Source of the DNA: Kryptolebias marmoratus
Taxonomy: Eukaryota; Chordata; Actinopteri; Cyprinodontiformes; Rivulidae
Assembly: GCF_001649575.2 (NCBI RefSeq)
Contig: NC_051443.1
Span: 16,061,203-16,125,202 of the forward strand
Length of the DNA stretch: 64,000 nt
Direction of reading: 5' to 3'
Part shown: positions 54,059 to 64,000 of the stretch, one piece after another
Position numbering within the stretch: the stretch's first letter is position 1
How the letters are laid out: each line of letters begins with the position of its first letter
Notes under the pieces: generated by a model
Told to the model about the DNA's origin: nothing
What the model saw: the letters and a program-made list of their open reading frames with translations, nothing else
Database searches by the model: none
Translations under genes and position numbers: made by a program

Positions 54059-57000
54059 CGTTATTCATGTTTAGATAATATTAACAAAATGGATCATTTA
54101 GCTTTGATTTGTTAAGGTTCCAGTTCTAATTTATATGGTGTTATTAAACAAGTAATTTATTGGCTAAAATTTATTTTTGTAATGTAGGAAGTATGGAAAG
54201 AGAGAGATGCAGAGCAAAAAATAAAAAACTGGATTTAGTTAGACCTTTATTTAATAAGGAAATTAGAACTCTTAAGCAATCTTTTTTATTTTTAAAGAGT
54301 GTGCTGGCCAAGAGAGACAGCAGCTAAAAATGGCTCTAAATGTACAAACATCAGCTTTGCCAACGTTTTTTCTGTACACTTTAGACCCACTGTTTTGGAC
54401 AGAACAGTTGAAAGTGTGTGCTTGTCAGTTTAGGACAAACAATGAGTCACTTATTCACACGAGATTTTGTCCTTTCGCTTCAGCATCTGAAACGCTCTGT
54501 TATGTGACCTAGGCTCATGATTGATCAAATTCCTGACAAGAAAATGTTCATTTACAGAGGTTTTTTTTTTTTGTTTGCTTAAAAGTTGTGTTGCTGAGTC
54601 TGATTTTCCTTCTAGACTGATCAAACTTTTGTGAGCTACGTTTAAAGTCAGACGTAATATCACTGTAGTCACAAAGGAGTGCCAGTGATTTTTTAAATTT
54701 TTTTTAACTTTGGTCACTGAGAACTTCCAAGCAGAGTTAGGAATGCAGCTTGGGAGCTTGTCACCACCTGGTTCCATGTGCACATACACAAACACGCATG
54801 CAAGAGGGTGAAAAAACCCTCCTCTTGTTCCCTGCTCCATGCCCAAGCAGGCAGCTCCAGACACAGCTGTTGTTTTCTCAACAGACAACCTGTTACCTCA
54901 GATGCCAAGAAGACTGAACTGGAGCCATAGCTGCCTCTTTTTAAAATGAGGAAGAAAAGAAATCTAGCCCACTTGTGCAGAAATTCCTTAATTCCCTACA
55001 GATTACCTGACAGTAACAATTTAACATTTGGACATTTGCTGTCCTCTGGAAAATATTCAGTTGAAAATGTCGTAATTCTTCTGTTTACCAAATATGTACA
55101 CAGAACTCTAATTGAGCAAGATTAACCAAAACTATCTTCTCCTAGGCATTGTTCGGTCACTTTGCGTGTTTTTTGATTTGTGATTTTCCTCTCCAGGCCA
55201 TAATTCACCATACTGCTATGCTGTAGAGTCTTTTTGTGTTGCATTAAATTCTTCTTCATTGCATTGTAAGGGGATAAGAGCATGTAAAACTAGCTGCATC
55301 TGGATCCGTTTAGACACTAAGAGGAGCCTAAGCTGTTTCCCCATGGCAGCTAAGGAGTCTCATAGCCAGAGTCACTTTTCTGTACGTCTGTGGCTGTTTT
55401 TATACTCCGGTGTCTGTTGGGCCCCTTGCACATTTAATGTCTCTAATATATGAAAAGATGATAGCAGAAAAGCTGTGCACCAAAAAATGTTCTCTCTGTC
55501 CCATGAAGATGAGTTTGTCATCTTGTATTACATGGTTTTATTTGCAGTGAAATCACTGAATTAAGCATAAGTATATCAAAATCTGTTTACAGTTTCATTG
55601 GAAATGACTGTCTCGTTTTTTCTATTAGAGCACTTACTTTTCTGCTTTGTCATTTCTTTTTCCTTTTTTTAATTTTTTGTTTTTGAAGAGCTTTGGCTTC
55701 TTTAATTTGCACACTCGATCTGAGAAAGCCAAGAACAAGCCACACTAAAACTATTAAATAACAAAGTTGTGCTTTTATCTCAGCGTTCGGAGTCAAACAG
55801 AGTGATTTTTGCTAATCCACTTATTTCTGACACTGAGTAGATTAGTTGACTTGTTGCTTAGCTGATTACTTGTGAATTAAAACATGGCAACCAGTCATGC
55901 ATGTCAGGTTAGCAAATCTTCTGTCTTGGGTTGTTTTTTTTGTTTTGAAGCAACACAGACTATTGTTTGAAGAAATAAGCAAAGATTTTGAGTCATCTGG
56001 TTTTAGTTTCCCTATTTTTTTTGTCTGCTATCACGGCAAAATGATTCCCTTGATTCTTTACCAAAATCTCTGCTCAGTCCGTGCCAATAGATAGATTTTA
56101 TTTCATCCTATTTTTTTTTTTTTTTAATTTGATTAAAAACTATTGCTGTTTTGCATCTAAGCTTGCAATGTTGATGAAGATTTGGTTTCTATAATTGTCA
56201 AGATTGGTAAATTACACCATCAAAAGCTGATGCCACAACTTTAAAGGAATAGTTAGGATTTTTTTAGAGTGGCTTTCTGTGTAAAGTTTATGAACAGTTA
56301 ATATCATACTTGTTGGGTAGCTCTTTGGATGACCCCAGTTTGAAGAAAGTGTTAAATTCTTTTAGGTTTGATAAGATTACAGCTAGACTGAGCGGGAATA
56401 AATACCAAAATGGATTGCTGTTGCCCTAAAACAACGCCAGTCTCAAAAGATTTCAAAGTTTGAGTTTGTTAAACTTTACACCACTGTTAATTTTGCATTG
56501 CACAAGTGTCCCAGCAGAAATATGATAATCCTGCTAGAATTGCCCCCAGGCTGCAAAAGAAGTGCTAAAGCTAGCTGCTTATGCTGCTACTTGCTCTCAT
56601 AAATAACTGTAGAATTGTACAAAAATATGTGTAATGTAAAATAACGGCAGTGTTAAGGTTTTGTTAAATGCCTCCGCATGAACCTCAAGAGATTTTTGAA
56701 ATTAGAGTTGTTTTTAGATGGAAACAATCCACTTTGGCTTCGGCCCAAACTGAGGTCATTCAGGATCTGCAGCTGGAAAGACAATAATTGCCCATAACCT
56801 TTCCACAGAACCACACTTCAAAAGATTTGAACTACCCCTTTAACCTTGAACTAGAGCAGGCTGTTTGGATCTCAAGTGCCCATCCATTTACCGAGCTGCA
56901 AATTATGTGGAAATCTAAGCCCCTTAACCTCGTCTGCTGGTCTGCATCCCTCAGACACTCTGACTGCGTTCTCTAGAGAGCCCTGAGTAAACAGACACGT

Positions 57001-57751
57001 ATGTAAACACATCAACACACCGCATGTGTAATACCTGGTTCCATAGTGTCTGATATTTAGCTGCATGTGACAGTTATAGATTGCTCTAATTGCAAGTCAG
57101 GCACAACAATGAAACAATAAGCTGCGTGCAGTGCAAAGTCACTATTAGGAGTGTACACTGCCTTTCCCCCCCACTCTTTGTCTGTCACCATTTCCTACTC
57201 TGTAATTAGAAAGCTAGCTCGGTTTAAGAGTTAGCGTAATATCTGTTCTTCCATAACATAGATAGACGAGATTTATGGCGAGTGTAGGCTTTTGCCACTG
57301 TCGAATGGCGTGTTTCAGTGTGTGTGCTCTCTTGTGCATAACGTGAAAGGATAAAAGTGAAACGGTCCTCAAAGAGTAACAACCCATGTTTAACGCAAAT
57401 TGGTTAAAAAGTAGTGATAAATGAGTGTGATATATTCCTGGCAATAAACGTTACAGTTAATAAAGTCTTTTGGCAGTATCGCTCCTTGCACCACTATAGT
57501 TTTATCTGTAATGGGAGACTATGGGGATACAGTTTGTTTCCTGAGTAAAGGTTTAAAGAAAGGGTTTTTGCATCCAGGAGCGGGCATATGAGAAGCAAAG
57601 TGCCAAAAACCACATCGTGGGTGGATATACGTCAGCTAACTTTTAACATATTAGTCCACAATATAAAGCGCGAGCCATTCTGCTATGAGCTCATTACCAA
57701 ACAATGTGCTTCATGCTTCTCCATCTGCAACCTTTTTTCCTCTTGCCTCCA

Positions 57752-57774
57752 TTTTTTTTTTTTTTTTTTTACAG
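57752..57774 (+). repeat. T tract ending in ACAG
   Basis: Nineteen T residues are followed by ACAG, forming a textbook 3' splice-site shape in the ABL1 intron. Confidence 0.7.
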
Positions 57775-58507
57775 CCCCTCTTCTCTTGCATTTATCCTCT
57801 CATCTCTCCGACACTTGGTGACTGCGGTAAGTTAATAGGCCTTCCTCAGAGTTCGAGGAAGCCTGCATTTCTTCTTAATTGGTGTTTGGGGTGGTGCATG
57901 AGAAGAAGACAAATGTTTGCCATACCAGCACAGCGGTGATGATGTAGGAGTTGGGTGCCATGTGACTTCACGGTCAATGTAGGGTGTTGGTGCAAAGCAA
58001 GACTGAGGGCATGTTGAAGGATCCTCATTACTGCTGGCAGATAAAGCATTCGTTACTACGTTCAGATATCAAGGCTGTTGTGGATGTTTTTATATTTAGG
58101 CCTATTCTCATTTTTAGCTTGAGTGCATGAACTGAACAGGATGTGCTTAGATTTTATGAATATAGTAAAATCTACCTGCTGCATAAAAGCTTTCCATGCA
58201 TGCACCAGTAATTTTACTGCTTTTTCAGTTAAGATTTGTAGAAGTATTACGGATAGGTAATCTTTTGCTTCTTTTGTTAACGTTTAAATGGGTGTCTAAT
58301 TTAACTTCAATTTAACTTTAACTTGTTTACCAAAAGCACATTGAGTAAATTTGATGTCAATGATTCTCGGATAAAGGTTTGTTAAAACTGTTATAAAAGT
58401 AGTTCATAAGCTTCCTAAAGGATATGCAAGACAATTAGATTTTTTTTAATCTAAAGTTTTTCCAAAATTTTATTATAAACAACGATATGAATAAATTAGG
58501 AAATGTA

Positions 58508-58830
58508 CCGTATTTTCCGCACTACTAGGCGCACAGGACTATAAGGCGCATCGTCATGCACCTCCCAATTTTTGTAACTTCGTGCGGACCATGTGTACCG
58601 CAGTCCATTCAAAATGGTCGATTTCTGTGCTCTAGCGGAGCTGGTTCATCTGTATCAGCATTTATATGATCCCTAATGAGAGATCACAAATATAATCAAA
58701 CCGTTCGAAACTCACATAAGGATATTGCAGACTTCTTACATATATAAGGCGCTTCGGATTATAAGGCACACTGTCGTTTTCTGAGAAAATTGAAGGCTTT
58801 GAAGTGCCCCTTATAGTCTGGAAAATACGG
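58508..58830. mobile_element. MITE with TACCGTATTTTCC terminal repeats and TA target duplication
   Basis: The left end is CCGTATTTTCCGCACTAC and the right end reverse-complemented is CCGTATTTTCCAGACTAT. Each is flanked by TA. Internal ACTATAAGGCGCA and GATTATAAGGCACA motifs repeat the terminus, giving a nested structure. I recognise this as a very common short DNA transposon fossil in fish and other vertebrates. It has no coding capacity and its length is 323 bases. Confidence 0.85.
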
Positions 58831-60614
58831 TATTAGGTTTAAATGAGTAGTAAAAGTCAGCCATATCAGTTTTTTCACTTTGATTGATGCTAACCATGAA
58901 AACTGTTTACATCATTGTAATTTGTTTAGTTTTTGTGTTGGAACCTGGAATATATTTAGCCATATTTTCCCCCCTGAATTGGAAACCCAGTGATAAATTG
59001 ATCCAGTTGACTGGTTTGGCGTTAATGCTACGTGTTGTGGTGTCATAGAGTCAGGTTCCCAGCAGTTACCCTTTTGTGGAGGACTTATCTCAGAAGTCAG
59101 ACCCACACAGTCTTGGATGTTTGTCATTTTCCTGGCACATTTTTGCTAGGCTTAGTCAGTGCATTGCAGCTGTTCTTGAGATTAAACTTTTTTTTTAAGG
59201 TAATAATAAACCCTAATCCTGTGTGACGCAAGTGGACAAAATGATAAATGTGGAAGAGTAGTCTGCAATAAAACAGAAAACACACTTGAGAAATTACGGA
59301 CATAAAACTTACAAATATGGTATTTCTTTTGAGTATGACTGTTTATGTTGAAAATAACAATCCTTTTTTGTTAGTGAACCTAATGTTGTTTTGGATGGCC
59401 TTCCATAATTTTGTCAATTTCCTCTTGTGTTTTCCTGTAAAAATGAGGAATTTTAGCAGAATGGTAACAGATATTGAGCAGTAATATGTCCAGTTGTCAG
59501 ATGGACCAAACTAGGAAGTAACCCTAATGTGAACACATGACAGAAAAATAATATTGGATGCCAACTTGTTTCATTTAAACCAGACATAAACTACAAGATT
59601 TGAATTCTAATTTTGATGGGTCAAGTTATGTAGCTTTTGTTTTATTCCTGTTTGAATTGGCTGTATGGTAAAGTGCCCATTTAAAGTGGCTCATGAGGTG
59701 CAGAGGAAACCAGTAAAGGGTGCACTTCTCGTTAGAGATTTATTTATGCCTGTAACAACCCAGTCCTGTTTCCATAACTGATTCCTCAACCTGTAAACAT
59801 TTCAGAGTGGAGAAAGAGAGGGAAAAACCAGGACTGAGGTGGAGGGAGAATTGAGAAAAAGACAAGCGTGGGGGGAAGGGGTTGAAAGGCTGGAGGAGGA
59901 GCATCTGGTAATCGCCATATGACTTTCATAAAAGAAGGAAATGACTCAAAACACCTAAAAGCTGAAAGTCAGCATAGTTCTAAGTGAGACTTTTGAAGCT
60001 TTTGTCGCAATGCTGGTATGACTTTTGGATGCTGTAGAAGTGCTGTTTGCATTCTTCTTGAAGAGTGTGTGTCTGTATGTGTGTGTGGTAGCGAGTCTCT
60101 CCCTCCTACTTTTGGAGGTGGGAGTGCTCGGTTGATGTCATTGAGTGCAGTAAGCTGAGCTTGAAAGAGGCCCTTTGTTGGCTGCTGTAGCACGAGTGGT
60201 CCCTGTGCTTCGGATACAAACTCGCACCGGGGGGACGGAATAGAAGAATGGCCCCGCTCAGACTGCCCTACTGCCTACTCAACTGACACATCCACGAATC
60301 TACCAACCTCCTGGACTTGATCTGCCCGGCTGGATTTTTTGTTTTAGCTCTTATAAGCGGAGTTACCAATAGCCCAACGAGGGGGAAGAAAAAAAGATGG
60401 AGACTCTCTTAAGAAAAAGTTGGTAGGCTTCGCTGGATAGCACACTTCAAGCTTTAAAAGGAAAGTAAAGACGAAGGGGATTTACTCAAGTGGGAAAAAC
60501 CCGAGAAAACAGTTTTTTTTCGCTTTCATTTGGTTGGACATATGTAGATAAAAGCGTGTGAATGCTATCTGATTTGAACAAGCAACACTTTCAGCAGGAA
60601 GGGACCGAAAGCAG

Positions 60615-60699
60615 ATGAAAATGTTGGAGATATGCCTAAAATTGGTGGGGTGTAAATCTAAGAAAGGCCTCTCATCATCCTCGAGCTGTTACTTGGAAG
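60615..60699 (+). CDS. abl1: ABL1 alternative first coding exon 1a
   Basis: Reads [18 protein letters not shown] then [10 protein letters not shown], followed by one base of the next codon and a GTAAGA donor at 60700. It matches ABL1 isoform 1a, which lacks the myristoylation signal. Human starts at MLEICLK, equivalent to the second ATG here (60621). The first ATG (60615) adds Met-Lys and is in frame, so either may be used. The phase is identical to exon 1b. The proximal promoter should lie directly upstream, since about 60.2-60.6 kb is the likely leader, but no TATA box or CpG island stands out. Confidence 0.93.
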
Positions 60700-60701
60700 G
60701 T

Positions 60702-63700
60702 AAGAATATTTAGTAATGGCTAATGCGTTGTCTCAGCTTGGTTCTTGATTTTACAGCTTCCTTTGATCCGAAACGTTTACACATACATATCAAGGGAGAT
60801 ATGCCAGGAATGAGGAGAAAAGCCATGGTTATTCAACACAAAGAAAAGGAGGAAAAAAAAGACTAGGGATGACCGTGTTAAGTCTCAACAGTGACTTCTG
60901 AGCTGTGGAAACTAAAGAATGGGGAGGGGAGAGCGGGGGATAAGCACAGGGGAGGGTGAGGGAGGCCAGACACACTGGCTGGCTGCAGAGGAAAAAACTT
61001 GGTGGGGGGAAAAAAAAAGATGGAGAAGAGAATACAAGGAAATCTGACTCCTGGCCATATCCCACGTAACTCTTGTTTATGAGGAGAGGGGAGTTAATCT
61101 CTGCCTGCACTTTCCTTTTTCACCTCTTTGCTGCTCGCCATTACTTCAGACTTCTTCACTGTCCGCATAATGAAATGATTTATGTGTTGCATATTGTGAC
61201 CTAGTTTTAACTTTGTGCACAGATAGGTTGCATGTGACGGAAGGAACAAAAGGTTTACTTGGGGGTGGGCAAGAAAGCTTTAGTCATTTAATAATCTGCT
61301 ACGAAATCTCCAAAAAAACCAAAGACTGAACAACTATAAGATTTAAAAGATAATCATCCAACCACTGAAGTGAAGTGAAGAACCGTGACAGAATCTTAAA
61401 CACTATGTAAGACAAATGGTAGATCTCATATTAAAATGTTATATAACCTTTTTTTTTAAAAAATTTGCAGGCCCTATTGTTTTGTGCTTGGAAACGATTT
61501 GGCATTTTTTTTAAATACTTTCAGCTTTCGAATGTAACTAGAAGCTGTTAGTCTAATATAGGAGTCTGCAATCTTTACAGTCAAAACAGCCATTCCTGCT
61601 CCTTTTCCTACTATATAACATTTGCCAAAAGCTGCAAAATGCACTTGATGCTTAAAATAAAGAAAGCACAGCCCAGTAAGTGTTGTATAAATACTTCACA
61701 TAAAAAGTCGTGGCATCGTGAAGTGAAAAATCTGTAATAAACTTTTAACAGATGTTTGCATTTTTGCATGCTGGAACAAAGAAAAACGGCAAACACCTAT
61801 TAAAAGAAGTCCAAAAATAAAAGGAAACATTTTCTTGTCTAGATCCCCTTTGTTAAAATCTAAACCCTGAACTAGCCTATAACTAGAGTAAAAATGAAAG
61901 TTTGGCCAGTTTGTTGAATGTTTAATCATGACTGATTTAAATTTCCTCTCCTAAAGGCAGAAAACTTAGTTTAATTCAAATTTTATTCAATGTTTTTATC
62001 AAAGGCAATCGGTTGCTTCTAATTCTTGGTGTTACCAGAATGACTTGCCAGATATTTCTGTTGTTTGCCTATTGTGGTTATAATTTTAAATATTCATTTA
62101 ATAGTTTTGTCACATGATAAAACCCAGGAGAGCTACAGCAGAGTGACCCCTGGTCTAGTAGAACTTAATCAGAGATGTTTGCTCCCTGTTTTTTGTGCCA
62201 CCTCCCATTCAGATGATGACAGGTGATGCAAGAAAAATGTATGCCCTCAGCCGACACACATATGTTGTTGGGATTTTGGCCGACTCCGTGGAATTAGACC
62301 ACACAGTAACACTCACCTACATATGCTGATTTAATGACTTTCTCTAAAATATTTTTCTCTTGCATCAGTGTATGACTCTCAGAATGAAGTGCCTTTAACG
62401 ACTTTAATCATTTTGAATGTCATCTCCGAAACGAAGCCAAGGCATGCTGTCATTTTTCCCACTTCCAACTCCAGCCCGTGGAACAGTCTTTTTTGTTTCT
62501 TTCGCTATTACTTTCGTGGATTCTGTATGATTTTTTTCTTTTCTTCCCCCTTTCCCAGTCCTAAGTGCATGTTTTCTTGTGGCAGTGTGCCGTCACCTTC
62601 TCATAAAAGGTGTGTGGTATTTGTGGCAGTTAATGTGGATGTGTGTGGCAGAGCCCGCTCAAATGTGCTGCCCACACTTTATGACCTGGCAAAACCTTCA
62701 GTAATATAGTCTTTCCTCATCTCTAATCAAAATCTTTTTCTTTTTCTTTTTTTTTTTTAACTGCCGCCTCTTTTCTACCTGGCTTGATTTCTGGCCTCAT
62801 CTGTTTTTCATTCTACGATATTCTTTGGAGGAACACACCACTCTTGTTAGTGTTACCAAGGGATAAACTGAAATTGAAGTCTTTGGCTGCTTGTCATAAT
62901 ATCCTTCAGTGCTGGACCTAAAATGGCATGATTTCATCTTGGATTTTCTCTTAAAAATGGTGCCTGGTAGTTGCAGTTAGAAACATAAAGATAAAAGTAT
63001 AAAAATTAAAAAATAATCTGCAAGAAGCACCGCATTTGGCTCTGATTTTTATTGTGTGTAGGCAGCGACGTCTGCGACCTATCAACAATGTCATGTGACG
63101 AGCCGCGTCTGTCCACTTCCCCAGAAAAATACAGCTTTAGTGCCGTATGTTGTAATTTAGGCTTACCTTTTAAAGACAAGTCTTCTGCATCTGTGACTTC
63201 AAAGCTTTTTCGTTTGGAGCTCACATTTGACCTTAAAATCCTGAGGTCGCATTGACCATATCCTCAGTTGCTTAGAGCATTATATTTAACAACATTCCAG
63301 AGAAATGTTCATGCCAGAGACGGAGCATGTGACTCTTCTATTTAGTTTTTCCACAGCATTTTGTCTTTGCAGTATTCTGTTCAGCTCTTGCTATGGCTGT
63401 GTTATTGTAGTGCACATTGTCCTTCTCAGTTCTTGTCAAAACAACGATTGGGTGATCCTGGTTTCTGGATTCTCCCAGCTAATATCAACTGGTGTAATAA
63501 AAAGAGTGGTGACCAGGTTGGAATCTGCTACATTATTGTGCCAGGAGACTTCCTTTTCCTTCAACATCTCTTCCGCCAACTAATAAAAATCTTTCATCAG
63601 ATTTGTAGAACAATAATTTTACGCGTTCCTGAGTTATCTAATGGACGACATTTTCACAGCTTTGCATCTTCAAATCTTTTGGTATATCATAATAGACGGT

Positions 63701-64000
63701 GCTGATCTAATCTCTGAGCGTGAAAACCCAAGTTCTGCAACATCAGGTCATAGATATGGAGTAGAACAAATACTGATATAGTGCTCTGAGTGAAATAATC
63801 TCTAGTTCAAGCTTCAGCTAGTTATTAAAACGTTCTTGGAACTTTTAATCATGCACCGAGTTTGTTTAGGCTAAAATATCATGCAGTCAGGGTCAGTGTG
63901 GCACCAGCAGATAATAAAATAGTCTCTTCACTTGCAGGAAGGCATTAAAAGCAAATGCATTATGAGCTTTAATTGTTGTTTACCTCTGTATCTTATTTGT
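60702..64000 (+). other. abl1: ABL1 intron 1 (start), runs off the right edge
   Basis: No match to the conserved ABL1 exon 2 or SH3 domain was found before the window ends. Reading frames here, including 62368-62709 and 63305-63705, have no recognised similarity. T- and A-rich tracts occur at about 61005-61020 and 62740-62759. Confidence 0.65.

Larger units (their letters stand above)
45815..60614 (+). other. abl1: ABL1 intron between exons 1b and 1a (and upstream region of 1a)
   Basis: 14.8 kb, mostly AT-rich. Recognised contents are the hAT-like element at 53777-54058, the MITE at 58508-58830, a CT run (49281-49300), T runs, and a possible non-coding exon at 57775-57826. No other gene was found on either strand. 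The corresponding human distance is much longer (about 175 kb from memory). Regions 46.0-53.7 kb and 54.1-57.7 kb contain nothing I can name. Confidence 0.7.

Overview
The window looks like vertebrate nuclear DNA from a ray-finned fish, probably a percomorph teleost. The evidence is short exons with canonical GT/AG boundaries, many CA/TA microsatellites, Tc1/mariner- and MITE-type repeats, and proteins close to human orthologues but not identical. No prokaryotic gene, CRISPR array, tRNA or rRNA was seen. Splice sites were placed by eye from conserved protein sequence, frame continuity and GT/AG signals. Human comparisons are from memory.

Layout, left to right. (1) Positions 65-2491, plus strand: the last six coding exons of ERMP1, an ER-membrane metallopeptidase. 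Its catalytic N-terminal half lies off the left edge. (2) About 2.5-8.6 kb: a tail-to-tail interval with the probable 3'UTRs of ERMP1 and RIC1 and one dispersed repeat. (3) 8589-36688, minus strand: the complete RIC1 gene, 27 recognised coding exons and about 1433 codons. It encodes the large subunit of the RIC1-RGP1 exchange factor for RAB6. Its long introns hold a Tc1-like transposon relic, several repeat fossils and microsatellites. (4) About 36.7-38.5 kb: a head-to-head interval with candidate promoter motifs for RIC1 (a CRE and a CCAAT box on its strand) and for EXOSC2. (5) 38521-42152, plus strand: the complete nine-exon EXOSC2 (RRP4), a cap subunit of the RNA exosome, with a clear AATAAA at 42338. 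(6) 43.6-64.0 kb, plus strand: the 5' part of ABL1. It has a CpG-rich likely promoter at about 43.6-44.3 kb, the myristoylated-type first coding exon 1b (45688-45814), and the alternative first coding exon 1a (60615-60699). Both end in the same phase. The kinase body lies beyond the right edge.

The four genes belong to unrelated housekeeping or signalling pathways: ER proteolysis, Golgi Rab6 activation, RNA decay and tyrosine-kinase signalling. There is no operon logic. The neighbourhood does join two pairs that are each adjacent in human but lie on opposite arms of chromosome 9: ERMP1/RIC1 (9p24) and EXOSC2/ABL1 (9q34).

I found no convincing new biological system. The most useful second-look items are: an uncertain RIC1 splice junction that may hide a micro-exon or an NMD switch (about 12.0-13.0 kb); a CpG-island promoter with a strong donor upstream of ABL1 exon 1b, plus four short upstream ORFs in the 1b leader; and several undocumented repeat copies.
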